Assembly (NCBI GenBank): GCA_945862125.1 | Contig: CAMAYC010000014.1 | Coordinates: 1 to 60,468 of the forward strand | DNA length: 60,468 nt | Source: Reyranella massiliensis 521 | Lineage (GTDB): Bacteria; Pseudomonadota; Alphaproteobacteria; Reyranellales; Reyranellaceae | Direction: 5' to 3' | Notes under the pieces: model-generated | Told to the model about the DNA's origin: nothing | The model's database searches: none | Seen by the model: only the letters and a program-made list of their open reading frames with translations | Part shown: piece after piece, positions 11,590 through 18,998 of the stretch | Position numbering within the stretch: the first letter of the stretch is position 1 | Layout of the letters: each line of letters begins with the position of its first letter | Made by a program: the position numbers and the translations under genes

Positions 11590-12738
11590 ATGGCCGAAGT
11601 GACGGAATCAGCCATCCGCAAGGTTCTCGAGACGGTCATGGACCCCGCCAGCGGCACCAGCGTGGCGAAGTCCGGCCTGCTGGGCGGGATCGCCATCCGT
11701 GGCGGCCACGTCGCCATTACGCTCGATGTCGATCCGGCCCGCGGCACCGCCCTGGAACCGCTGCGGCAGGCCTGCGAGCAGGCCGTCCGGGCCATGCCGG
11801 GCGTGCTGTCGGCCACCGCGGTGATGACGGCCGAGCGTGCCGCTCCGCCGCCGCCGGCCGCCCCGGGACAGGCACATGGACACGGACACAGCCACGGTTC
11901 CGCCACAAAGACGACCGGCGGCGGCGGTCGCATCGACGTGCCGGGCGTCAAACACATCCTCGCCGTCGCCTCGGGCAAGGGCGGAGGCGGCAAGTCGACC
12001 ACCGCCGTCAACCTGGCGCTCGGCCTGGCCGCGAACGGCCTGGCGACCGGTCTGCTCGACGCCGACATCTACGGCCCGTCGATGCCGCGCATGCTCGGCG
12101 TCACCGAGAAGCCCGAATCGCTCGACGGCAAGATGTTGAAGCCCATCGAGCGCTATGGGCTCCGCACCATGTCGATCGGCTACATCGTGAACGAAGACAC
12201 GCCGATGATCTGGCGCGGCCCGATGGTGTCGAGCGCGCTGGAACAGATGCTGCGCGACGTGCAGTGGGGCGAACTCGACGTGTTGGTGGTCGACATGCCG
12301 CCGGGCACCGGCGACGCCCAGCTAACCCTCGCCCAGCGCGTGGCGCTGGCCGGCGCCGTGATCGTGTCGACGCCGCAGGACATCGCGCTGGTCGATGCGC
12401 GCAAGGGACTCAGCATGTTCCGCAAGGTGGCGGTGCCGGTGCTCGGCATCGTCGAGAACATGAGCTATTTCCTCTGCCCCAAGTGCGGCGAGCGGTCGGA
12501 AATCTTCGGCCACGGCGGCGCCCGCGAAGAAGCCGAGAAGCTCGGCGTGCCGTTCCTGGGCGAGGTGCCGCTGCATCTCGACATCCGCACGACCTCCGAC
12601 AGCGGCCGTCCGATCGTGGTCGACCAGCCCGACAGCCCGCATACGCAGGTCTACAAGAACATCGCCGGCCGGGTCTGGAAGCAGCTCTCGGCCAACCAGC
12701 GCGGCGCCCGCAAGGCACCGACCATCGTCGTTCGTTAA
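11590..12738 (+). CDS. apbC: Mrp/ApbC-type iron-sulfur carrier ATPase
   Basis: P-loop scaffold or carrier that delivers Fe-S clusters to apoproteins in the cytoplasm. The 382 residues have an N-terminal MIP18-like (DUF59) domain to about residue 82, a Pro/Ala-rich linker with a His cluster HGHGHSHG at 96-103, then the deviant Walker A KGGGGKST around 130-137, DMPPGTGD, and the cluster-binding pair Cys296/Cys299 in CPKCG. The ATG at 11590 opens the conserved MAEVTE region; the frame is open upstream but matches nothing. It is divergent from hflK. Confidence 0.95.
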   Translation: MAEVTESAIRKVLETVMDPASGTSVAKSGLLGGIAIRGGHVAITLDVDPARGTALEPLRQACEQAVRAMPGVLSATAVMTAERAAPPPPAAPGQAHGHGHSHGSATKTTGGGGRIDVPGVKHILAVASGKGGGGKSTTAVNLALGLAANGLATGLLDADIYGPSMPRMLGVTEKPESLDGKMLKPIERYGLRTMSIGYIVNEDTPMIWRGPMVSSALEQMLRDVQWGELDVLVVDMPPGTGDAQLTLAQRVALAGAVIVSTPQDIALVDARKGLSMFRKVAVPVLGIVENMSYFLCPKCGERSEIFGHGGAREEAEKLGVPFLGEVPLHLDIRTTSDSGRPIVVDQPDSPHTQVYKNIAGRVWKQLSANQRGARKAPTIVVR

Positions 12739-12748
12739 CGGAACTGCG

Positions 12749-13345
12749 CTAACCGCGCTTCTTGCGCCGGGCGGCCCTTCTGCGGGGCTGCCACTTACCG
12801 ATCATGCCGTGCACGCCGATCATCGAGCCCGCGACCAGTTCGAGGGCGAGGAAGCGGCGCTCCTCGACCCAGCCGGGGAGCTGGATGTTGAGCGCAAGGT
12901 CGCGGCGGAAGCCGAACTGGTTGTAGTATTCGGGGTCGCCGACGAGGATGATCCGGCTGTGGCCCTGCATGCGGGACTGCGCCATGGCATGCCACATCAG
13001 CGCCTTGCCGTAACCCAGTCCGCGCAGCTCGGGCGAGATCGCAAGCGGCCCCAGCAGGACCGCGGGCCACTGCTCGTTGATCTCGATCGGCCAGTTGCGG
13101 ATCGACGCCACCATGCGGTCCTTTTGGTCGATGGCGACGAAGCACAGTTCGCGGATCGGCGGCACCTCCTCGCGCAGGCGATAGACCGTCTTCTGCTGGC
13201 GGTCCGGGCCGAAGGCCGCCTCGTTCATCGCCTCGACGGCGGCGGCATCGCGCGGTCGCTCACGCAGCAGCCGCAGGCGGCCGGGATCGCGAATGGCAAC
13301 CACGGCGTGGGGAGCGCGGGCAGGCATGCGGGCAGTCCGGGCCAT
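12749..13345 (-). CDS. GNAT-family N-acetyltransferase (YhbS-like)
   Basis: Predicted cytosolic acetyl-CoA-dependent N-acetyltransferase of 198 residues. The acetyl-CoA site is seen as LGPLAISPELRGLGYGKALM, followed by GDPEYYNQFGFRR, which is typical of the YhbS/COG3153 subgroup. The C-terminus is strongly basic (RRRAARRKKRG) and might bind nucleic acid or the ribosome. The ATG overlaps the thyX stop (TGATG), so it is translated after thyX. An in-frame ATG at 13327 is an alternative start. The substrate is unknown. Confidence 0.9.
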   Translation of the reverse strand: MARTARMPARAPHAVVAIRDPGRLRLLRERPRDAAAVEAMNEAAFGPDRQQKTVYRLREEVPPIRELCFVAIDQKDRMVASIRNWPIEINEQWPAVLLGPLAISPELRGLGYGKALMWHAMAQSRMQGHSRIILVGDPEYYNQFGFRRDLALNIQLPGWVEERRFLALELVAGSMIGVHGMIGKWQPRRRAARRKKRG

Positions 13346-14280
13346 CAGCCTTGCCCGAGAGCCGCCATCAGCTCGCGCCATTCGCGGGCGCTCATGCCGC
13401 TCGACTTCTGGTCGACCTTTTCGCCCGCCAGCAGTCGCTTGACGATTGCGAGGCCGGTCTTCGACAGATGGGCACCGCCCATGCGGTATTCCATGAAGGC
13501 GTCGTGGCTGATCGGGCACCAGCGCTTCAGCGTATCGATCATGACGTCGGCATAGACGCGGATCTCGTACTGGGCGTGGGCATCGGCGCGCAGCGACAGG
13601 AAATGCATGAGATTGTGGAGGTTCGTCTTCCAGTACCACTGGGTATAGAAGGCGAGCGAAAGGTTCATGCGCGCGAGTTCGCGGGCCAGGCCGGAGCGCT
13701 CCGGGTCGAGCGGCTCGCCGGCCTCGCCCTCGTTCAGCATCTCCATGTAGTGCTCGTAGACCAGCTCGGAATCCTTCTTGAGGATGTCGAAGACGCGCTC
13801 GGCCTCCTTGCCGGCCAGCACCGCGTCACGGCCCTGGCGGTTGGACTTGCTCTGGGCGGCGAGATGCTCGGCCTTGGGAATGTAGAATTCGTTGTCGAGG
13901 ATCGAGTAGCGCGCGGAATACTCGTTCACGTTGGCGGTGCGATGGCGGATCCACTGCCGCGCCACGAAGATCGGCAGCTTCACGTGATACTTGATCTCGC
14001 ACATCTCGAACGGCGTCGTGTGGCGATGCCGGATGAGATAGTTGATCAGCCCACGATCCTCGCTGACCTTCTTGGTCCCCCGCCCATAGCTGACCCGCGC
14101 GGCCTGCACGACGGCGGCATCGTCGCCCATATAGTCGACGACGCGGACGAAGCCATGATCCAGCACCGGCAGCGCCTGGTAGAGAATTTCCTCCAGCGCC
14201 GGCGCAATCGGCCGCAGCGTCGGCTGAGCGCCGGCCCGAGCCTGATCGATTTCGGCCTGCTGGTCGGTGGAGAGGGGCAT
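13345..14280 (-). CDS. thyX: flavin-dependent thymidylate synthase
   Basis: Makes dTMP from dUMP using methylene-tetrahydrofolate with FAD and NADPH, without producing dihydrofolate. At 311 residues it is slightly long for the family through a roughly 45-residue N-terminal extension. The ThyX signature RHRX7S is seen as [11 protein letters not shown] at residues 112-122. An AAAGGA 8-9 nt upstream supports ATG at 14280 over the longer open frame. Its stop overlaps the GNAT start. It faces away from the tmRNA promoter. Confidence 0.96.
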   Translation of the reverse strand: MPLSTDQQAEIDQARAGAQPTLRPIAPALEEILYQALPVLDHGFVRVVDYMGDDAAVVQAARVSYGRGTKKVSEDRGLINYLIRHRHTTPFEMCEIKYHVKLPIFVARQWIRHRTANVNEYSARYSILDNEFYIPKAEHLAAQSKSNRQGRDAVLAGKEAERVFDILKKDSELVYEHYMEMLNEGEAGEPLDPERSGLARELARMNLSLAFYTQWYWKTNLHNLMHFLSLRADAHAQYEIRVYADVMIDTLKRWCPISHDAFMEYRMGGAHLSKTGLAIVKRLLAGEKVDQKSSGMSAREWRELMAALGQG

Positions 14281-14364
14281 TTCATTGGTCCTTTGTTGGT
14301 CGCGGACTCTATGGGCGGCGGACGAGCCCGACCATGGGGAAATCACGGGTGCCCACGGGATGCC

Positions 14365-14393
14365 TTCAAATTGCCGGGCGAAGCGCCTATATA
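14365..14393 (+). promoter_or_regulatory. putative sigma-70-type promoter of the tmRNA gene
   Basis: TTCAAA at 14365-14370 and TATATA at 14388-14393 are separated by 17 bp in an otherwise GC-rich stretch. They sit just upstream of the acceptor half of the permuted tmRNA, predicting a start near 14400. This rests on visual consensus matching only. Confidence 0.5.
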
Positions 14394-14400
14394 TGAACCG

Positions 14401-14700
14401 TCGGGAAACCGACTATGGCGATAAACGCCGCGTGACATAAGCGTTTCGGACCCGGGGGCGGTACCCGGCGCCTCCACCATTTTTTCTCCAGACCCCGATC
14501 TCAACGAGTGACGGGCGCGGAGTCGATGGGGGCGAAACAGGATCGACGAGCGTGGTAAAGGCGCGGTTTTTGCCCGGTATGGTTCCGCCGTGACGGGCCA
14601 TTCACAAGTGCTAACGATAACACCGTTACACTCGCTGCTGCCGCCTAAACAGCGGACGTAAGCGCGGTCCGGGGGGCACCGGGCAACAGAAGCCCCCCAC
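14401..14700 (+). ncRNA. ssrA: transfer-messenger RNA, circularly permuted two-piece (alphaproteobacterial) form
   Basis: Rescues stalled ribosomes and tags nascent proteins for ClpXP. The acceptor piece comes first and ends in CCTCCACCA at 14471-14479. Its T-arm stem is 14452-14456 with 14464-14468 around the 7-nt loop GGCGGTA. An intervening segment at about 14480-14527 is expected to be removed. The coding piece begins GGGGGCG at 14528-14534, followed by the D-loop-like GGATCGACG. The 5' GGGGGCG pairs with CGCCTCC (14469-14475) over 7 bp including a G-U at the third pair, the alanyl-tRNA synthetase identity element. The tag frame is at 14610-14648. The outer ends are approximate. Confidence 0.92.
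14610..14648 (+). other. tmRNA tag reading frame
   Basis: The resume codon GCT at 14610 opens A-N-D-N-T-V-T-L-A-A-A-A followed by TAA at 14646-14648. With the Ala carried by the tRNA-like domain the appended tag would be AANDNTVTLAAAA. The AANDN start and Ala-Ala end fit tags read by SspB and ClpX. The stop codon lies in the loop between CCGC (14641-14644) and GCGG (14652-14655), in the position of tmRNA helix P5. Confidence 0.88.
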
Positions 14701-14705
14701 TTTCC
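14671..14705 (+). terminator. 3' hairpin and probable terminator of tmRNA
   Basis: A 7-bp stem GGGGGGC (14671-14677) with GCCCCCC (14692-14698) encloses a 14-nt loop and is followed shortly by TTTCCTT. It closes the coding piece and probably acts as a weak terminator. It could equally be a structural element of the mature RNA that sets its 3' end. Confidence 0.55.
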
Positions 14706-14787
14706 TTCCACGGCAATGCCCGCTATTGGCATCGTTGACTCTCCCGTCACCCGGGCCGATGGTCCGCAGAGATTTTTCCGACAGGCC

Positions 14788-15330
14788 ATGAACGATCGCT
14801 TTCACTATGACGCTCTCGTCGACGACGCGCTGCGCAGCGTCGTGCGCCGCGTGCTGACACAAGTGGCGGAAAAAGGCCTGCCCGGTTCGCACCATTTCTA
14901 CATCAGCTTCCGCAGCACCGATCCCGGCGTCGAACTACCCGACTATCTGCGCGCCAAGTATCCGGAAGAGATGACGATCGTGCTCCAGCACCAGTACTGG
15001 GACCTCATCATCGGCGAGGAGTCGTTTGAAGTGACGGTGAGCTTCAACAAGTTGCAGGAGCACATCAAGGTGCCGTTCGCAGCGCTTTCGGCCTTCGTCG
15101 ATCCCTCAGTGCGCTTCGGCCTGCAATTCGACCGCAAGGACAAGGCGGCGGGCGAGAAGCCCGAAGGCACAACGGCCGTGGCCCCGACACCCCTGCCGGC
15201 GCCCGACAAGCGGCCGGCCCAGGCCGGTCCGGCCGGCGACGAGGACAAGCCCACGGACGCGGCCGCCGAGGCCAAGCCGGAGGACGCCGCCTCCAAGATC
15301 GTCAAGCTCGACAGCTTCCGGAAAAAGTAG
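14788..15330 (+). CDS. sspB: SspB, ClpXP adaptor for ssrA-tagged proteins (alpha type)
   Basis: Cytosolic adaptor that binds ssrA-tagged substrates and tethers them to ClpX. The 180 residues hold the SspB fold in about the first 115 (DALVDDALRSVVRRVL, GLPGSHHFYISF, EEMTIVLQHQYWDL, FGLQF). A Pro/Ala/acidic disordered linker follows, and a short conserved tail (KIVKLDSFRKK) is the likely ClpX-docking segment. The ATG at 14788 starts the conserved part; an in-frame ATG at 14716 would add 24 residues. The gene lies about 85 bp after the tmRNA that makes its ligand. Confidence 0.93.
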   Translation: MNDRFHYDALVDDALRSVVRRVLTQVAEKGLPGSHHFYISFRSTDPGVELPDYLRAKYPEEMTIVLQHQYWDLIIGEESFEVTVSFNKLQEHIKVPFAALSAFVDPSVRFGLQFDRKDKAAGEKPEGTTAVAPTPLPAPDKRPAQAGPAGDEDKPTDAAAEAKPEDAASKIVKLDSFRKK

Positions 15331-15393
15331 ATAGACGCCGCAACGCGGCTGCGGCAGGGATGCCGGCGCCGAGCGCAGTGGCCAGGAGAGACC

Positions 15394-17010
15394 ATGCCCG
15401 AATTCCAGTTCCAGACGATGTTCCCAAGCGGTCCGGACACCACGCCCTACCGCAAGCTCAGCTCCGATTTCGTCAGCACCACGACCTTCAACGGCCGCGA
15501 GATCCTCACCGTCGATCCGGCGGGCCTCACCCTCCTGACGGCCGCTGCCTTCCACGACATCTCGCACCTGCTGCGACCGGGCCACCTGGCGCAGTTGCGC
15601 GCCATTCTCGACGACGACGAGGCCTCGGCCAACGACAAGTACGTGGCGCTGGAGCTGCTGAAGAACGCCAACATCTCGGCCGGCGGCGTGCTGCCGATGT
15701 GCCAGGACACCGGCACGGCGATCGTCATGGGCAAGAAGGGCCAGGCGGTATGGACCGGCGGCGGCGACGAGGCGGCGATCGCCAGCGGCGTCTACAAGAC
15801 CTACACCGAGACCAACCTCCGCTATTCGCAGGTCTCGCCGCTCTCGATGTTCAAGGAAGTGCAGACCGGCACCAACCTGCCGGCGCAGATCGACATCTAC
15901 GCCACCGACGGCGATGCCTACAAATTCCTGTTCATCGCCAAGGGCGGCGGCTCGGCCAACAAGACTTACCTGCACCAGCAGACGCCGGCGGTGCTGAACG
16001 AGGCGGCACTTCTGAAATTCCTCGATACCCAGATCCGCACCCTGGGCACCGCGGCCTGCCCGCCCTACCACCTCGCCATCGTGGTCGGCGGCACCTCGGC
16101 CGAGATGAATCTCAAGACGGTCAAGCTCGCCTCGACCCGCTACCTCGACGACCTGCCGAGCGAGGGCAACGACAAGGGCGTGGCGATCCGCGACCGCGAG
16201 ATGGAGAAGAAGGTGCTGGAGCTCACGCGCCAGATGGGCATCGGCGCGCAGTTCGGCGGCAAGTATTTCTGCCACGACGTCCGTGTCATCCGCATCGCCC
16301 GCCACGGCGCCTCGGTGCCGATCGGCATCGGTGTTTCCTGCTCGGCCGACCGCCAGGCCGTGGGCAAGATCACCAAGGACGGCATCTTCCTCGAGCAGCT
16401 CGAGCACAATCCGGCGCACTACCTGCCGGACATCGAGCCGGCGCAGCTTTCCGGCGACGTCGTGTCGGTCGACCTGAACAAGGGCATGGCGCACACGTTG
16501 TCGGTGCTGACCAGGCACCCGGTGAAGACGCGCGTGAACCTCACGGGCACGCTGATCGTGGCGCGCGATTCGGCTCATGCGAAACTGAAGGAGCGTCTCG
16601 ACCGCGGCGAGGGCCTGCCGGAGTACTTCAAGCAGTTCCCGGTCTATTATGCCGGCCCCGCCAAAACGCCCACGGGCATGGCTTCGGGCTCGTTCGGCCC
16701 GACCACCGCCGGCCGCATGGACTCCTATGTCGATCTCTTCCAGGCCAACGGCGGTTCGATGGTCATGCTGGCCAAGGGCAACCGCAGCAAGCAGGTCGTC
16801 GACGCCTGCAAGAAGCACAAGGGCTTCTATCTCGGCTCGATCGGCGGCCCGGCGGCGATCCTGGCGCAGGACGTGATCAAGAAGGTCGAGGTGCTGGAGT
16901 ATCCGGAACTCGGCATGGAAGCGATCTGGCGCATCCAGGTCGAGAATTTCCCGGCCTTCATCATCACCGACGACAAGGGCAACGATTTCTTCAGCGACCT
17001 GAAGATTTAG
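15394..17010 (+). CDS. fumA: class I (iron-sulfur) fumarate hydratase
   Basis: Interconverts fumarate and malate in the TCA cycle using an oxygen-sensitive 4Fe-4S cluster. The 538 residues comprise an N-terminal alpha domain and a C-terminal beta domain fused as in FumA/FumB. Candidate cluster Cys are Cys103 (in MCQDTGT), the Cys in TAACPPYH and the Cys in [10 protein letters not shown]. The C-terminal [22 protein letters not shown] stretch carries the substrate site. An AGGAGAG upstream supports the ATG. A strong bidirectional hairpin terminator follows. Confidence 0.96.
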   Translation: MPEFQFQTMFPSGPDTTPYRKLSSDFVSTTTFNGREILTVDPAGLTLLTAAAFHDISHLLRPGHLAQLRAILDDDEASANDKYVALELLKNANISAGGVLPMCQDTGTAIVMGKKGQAVWTGGGDEAAIASGVYKTYTETNLRYSQVSPLSMFKEVQTGTNLPAQIDIYATDGDAYKFLFIAKGGGSANKTYLHQQTPAVLNEAALLKFLDTQIRTLGTAACPPYHLAIVVGGTSAEMNLKTVKLASTRYLDDLPSEGNDKGVAIRDREMEKKVLELTRQMGIGAQFGGKYFCHDVRVIRIARHGASVPIGIGVSCSADRQAVGKITKDGIFLEQLEHNPAHYLPDIEPAQLSGDVVSVDLNKGMAHTLSVLTRHPVKTRVNLTGTLIVARDSAHAKLKERLDRGEGLPEYFKQFPVYYAGPAKTPTGMASGSFGPTTAGRMDSYVDLFQANGGSMVMLAKGNRSKQVVDACKKHKGFYLGSIGGPAAILAQDVIKKVEVLEYPELGMEAIWRIQVENFPAFIITDDKGNDFFSDLKI

Positions 17011-17021
17011 GCACAAAGAAA

Positions 17022-17053
17022 AAGACCCCGGACGGTTTCCCGTCCGGGGTCTT
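17022..17053. terminator. bidirectional rho-independent terminator between fumA and the SH3 protein gene
   Basis: A perfect 14-bp stem (AAGACCCCGGACGG and its complement) has a TTTC loop. The minus strand continues TTTCTTTG, a good U-tract for the gene ending at 17119. The plus strand ends in TCTTCTG, adequate for fumA. It lies 12 nt past the fumA stop and 66 nt past the facing gene. Confidence 0.85.
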
Positions 17054-17118
17054 CTGCTGCTGTCCAACGACGATCCGTCAAATCCCCAGATGGCGGATCA
17101 TCGCCCTTCCAAACTCAA

Positions 17119-17673
17119 TCAGCTGCGGCAGCCGTCTTCCCGGGCGCACCAGCGGTCGATCCAGACATTGCCGTGGCGTGCGTTGATCACCTGCAGCCAC
17201 TCGCCGCGGCAGCCGAGCACGCGGAATTTCACGTCGTCGCCTTCGATCTTCGTCAGGGCGCGGCCCATCAGGCCGGGGCGGCTGTAGACGGTAATCGCGC
17301 CGTCGACACGAGCATCGACCCCAAGCAGGTCGGCCGGCACCCAGCCATAGGGCTGGACCGCCCCGGCATCGAGCGCGCGATAGTCAGCCGCTGTGCTGAG
17401 GGCAATGCGCGCCCAGCCGCTTTGGCTGGCCGTCACGGTCACGACCGAACGGGCCGGATCGAGCCGGCTGCCGCTACGTCCCGCCAGCGAGCCGATCACC
17501 GTGCCCTCGGGCGTCGGCTCGGAACGGACAGGCACGAGTTCCCCGCGATGGAGCGTTGCGTAGGCTTGTGTTGGCGTACAGGTACCGGACAGACCGGTGC
17601 TGGCATCGACCGAGCGCTCGAGGACAGCAAAGCCCGCGAGTACGGCGATCGTGCCGACTATGGCGCGAATCAT
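17119..17673 (-). CDS. exported SH3-like-domain protein
   Basis: Predicted secreted or periplasmic protein of 184 residues with an N-terminal signal segment (MIRAIVGTIAVLAGFAVL) followed by two bacterial SH3-like repeats. The first is around residues 33-100 (LVPVRSEPTPEGTVIGSLAGRSG). The second is around 110-175 (YSRPGLMGRALTKIEGDDVKF...GEWLQV). Several Cys (CTPTQ, LGCRGEW, RWCARE, DGCRS) suggest disulphides. GGAAGGA upstream supports ATG 17673 over a longer open frame. SH3b domains often bind peptidoglycan; the function here is unknown. Confidence 0.82.
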   Translation of the reverse strand: MIRAIVGTIAVLAGFAVLERSVDASTGLSGTCTPTQAYATLHRGELVPVRSEPTPEGTVIGSLAGRSGSRLDPARSVVTVTASQSGWARIALSTAADYRALDAGAVQPYGWVPADLLGVDARVDGAITVYSRPGLMGRALTKIEGDDVKFRVLGCRGEWLQVINARHGNVWIDRWCAREDGCRS

Positions 17674-17698
17674 CGTCGTTCCTTCCCACATTTTTGGG

Positions 17699-17718
17699 CG
17701 GCAGATCCCCATCTGCCG
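17699..17718. other. 8-bp hairpin upstream of the SH3 protein gene
   Basis: CGGCAGAT-CCCC-ATCTGCCG forms a perfect 8-bp stem in the 5' region of the SH3 protein gene. No T-run follows in either direction. The rest of the roughly 200-bp spacer to 17912 shows no gene; it must hold the promoters of both flanking genes. Confidence 0.4.
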
Positions 17719-17912
17719 ACCCCTTCACCCACCGTCCTTCTAGCAACCGTACCGAGCCGGAGTCGTGACGGCGTTTGTAAGAGTTGTTTCGAAGCATGCG
17801 ATGGTGCGGAATCGCGATTCTGGAAGGTGATTCAATAGCTTCCAGAACCTTGGTGAAGTTCTGCCTAAGAAGAGATCGTGGCTTTTCTGAGCACTACGCT
17901 ACACTCGCCGCC

Positions 17913-18590
17913 ATGAATCTCGCCAAACAGCACCTCGACATCGGCCTGTTCTCGACCCGGCGCGACGAGCAGCTTGCCTTCTGGCAGCAGACCGTGGGCC
18001 TGCCCTACGATCATATGGGGAAAGTTGGCGGCGGCGTGCAGCAGCACCGCCACCACATGAACGGCTCGATCCTGAAGATGAACCATTCGCGAGATCCCCT
18101 GCCCGCGGTGGCACCCTCGGGGATCATCGGCCTCGAGATCGCGCGGGAAGGCCTTGCAGCGCCCCAGTCGCTGGCCGATCCCGACGGCAACAAGGTGAGC
18201 CTGGTGCCGAAGGGGGCAAATGGCGTCGAGGGCATCGCCATCCTGCTCAGGGTCAACGATCCCGCCGCCCATGACCGGTTCTGGACCGAGGCCATGCAGT
18301 TCGAGCGCGCAGGCGAGCGGCGCTATCGCTGCGGCGATTCGCTGATCGTGGTCGCGGAACAAGGCAAGGTCGACCGCAGCCCCCAATGGCGCGGGCCCGG
18401 CTACCGCTACACCACGGTCCAGGTTTGGGATTGTATCGCCGAGTACGAGGGCATTCTGGCGCGCGGCGGCACCTCGGGCGGTGACGTCAGGATCCTGGGC
18501 GAGACGGTGCGCTATGCCTTCGTCTGCGATCCCGACGGCAACCACATCGAGATCAGCCAGCGCGCCTCGCTGACCGGCGGGAAACTCTAG
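17913..18590 (+). CDS. VOC-superfamily (glyoxalase/bleomycin-resistance-like) protein
   Basis: Cytosolic protein of 225 residues built of two VOC modules (about residues 5-100 and 108-218). Each ends with the typical DPDGN turn (LADPDGNKVSL and VCDPDGNHIEISQ). His8 in KQHLDIGLF, Glu76 in IIGLEIA and Glu215 in HIEISQ are positioned as possible metal ligands. It is likely a lyase, isomerase or dioxygenase-like enzyme. The substrate is unknown and the neighbours do not help. Confidence 0.85.
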   Translation: MNLAKQHLDIGLFSTRRDEQLAFWQQTVGLPYDHMGKVGGGVQQHRHHMNGSILKMNHSRDPLPAVAPSGIIGLEIAREGLAAPQSLADPDGNKVSLVPKGANGVEGIAILLRVNDPAAHDRFWTEAMQFERAGERRYRCGDSLIVVAEQGKVDRSPQWRGPGYRYTTVQVWDCIAEYEGILARGGTSGGDVRILGETVRYAFVCDPDGNHIEISQRASLTGGKL

Positions 18591-18605
18591 TCCGTTCGGG
18601 ACAGG

Positions 18606-18986
18606 CTACTTCTTGCGCGCCTTGCGGGCGGCGTAGCGGGCGTCGCGGGCGGCCTTCTGCTCGGCCTCGCTCAGCACCACCTTCACGGGCCGGCGGGCTT
18701 CGCGCTCAGCCGCTGCGGCGGCTTCCGCGGCTGCAGCCGCGGCGGCAGCGGCAGCCTTCGCCGCCTCGCGCTCGGCCGCGATGCGGGCCTGTTCAGCCTG
18801 CTTGGCCTCGCGGCGCTCGGTCTCGCGTGCCTCGCGGGCGGCGGCAACCGCAGCGCGTTCGGCCAGGCGGGCGGCAAACTCCGGGTCGTTGGCGGGATCC
18901 TTGGCCCGGGCCTTCTCGAGCAGGGCCTGCTTGGCCTTGGCCGCCGTCTCCAATCGATCTGCGAAGTCTATCTTCCTGCCGCTCAT
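18606..18986 (-). CDS. DUF6481 family small helical protein
   Basis: A 126-residue, highly charged protein of Ala/Glu/Arg/Lys that should form one long alpha-helix or coiled coil, with a run of about ten Ala in the middle and a basic end (ARYAARKARKK). The N-terminal MSGRKIDFADRLETAAKAKQ and the pattern of AAREARETERR resemble the DUF6481 family of alphaproteobacteria. The function is unknown. The start lies 12 nt past the typA stop on the same strand, so it is probably co-transcribed with typA. Confidence 0.75.
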   Translation of the reverse strand: MSGRKIDFADRLETAAKAKQALLEKARAKDPANDPEFAARLAERAAVAAAREARETERREAKQAEQARIAAEREAAKAAAAAAAAAAEAAAAAEREARRPVKVVLSEAEQKAARDARYAARKARKK

Positions 18987-18998
18987 CGTTCTTCGTTC

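Noticed and set aside
14365..14376. TTGCCG at 14371 as the -35 box of the tmRNA promoter
   Set aside because: Its spacing to the TATATA box is only 11 bp; TTCAAA at 14365 gives the usual 17 bp.
14343..14789. 148-residue minus-strand open frame over the thyX-sspB gap
   Set aside because: It lies antisense to the tmRNA; the plus-strand RNA signals are strong and the protein resembles nothing.
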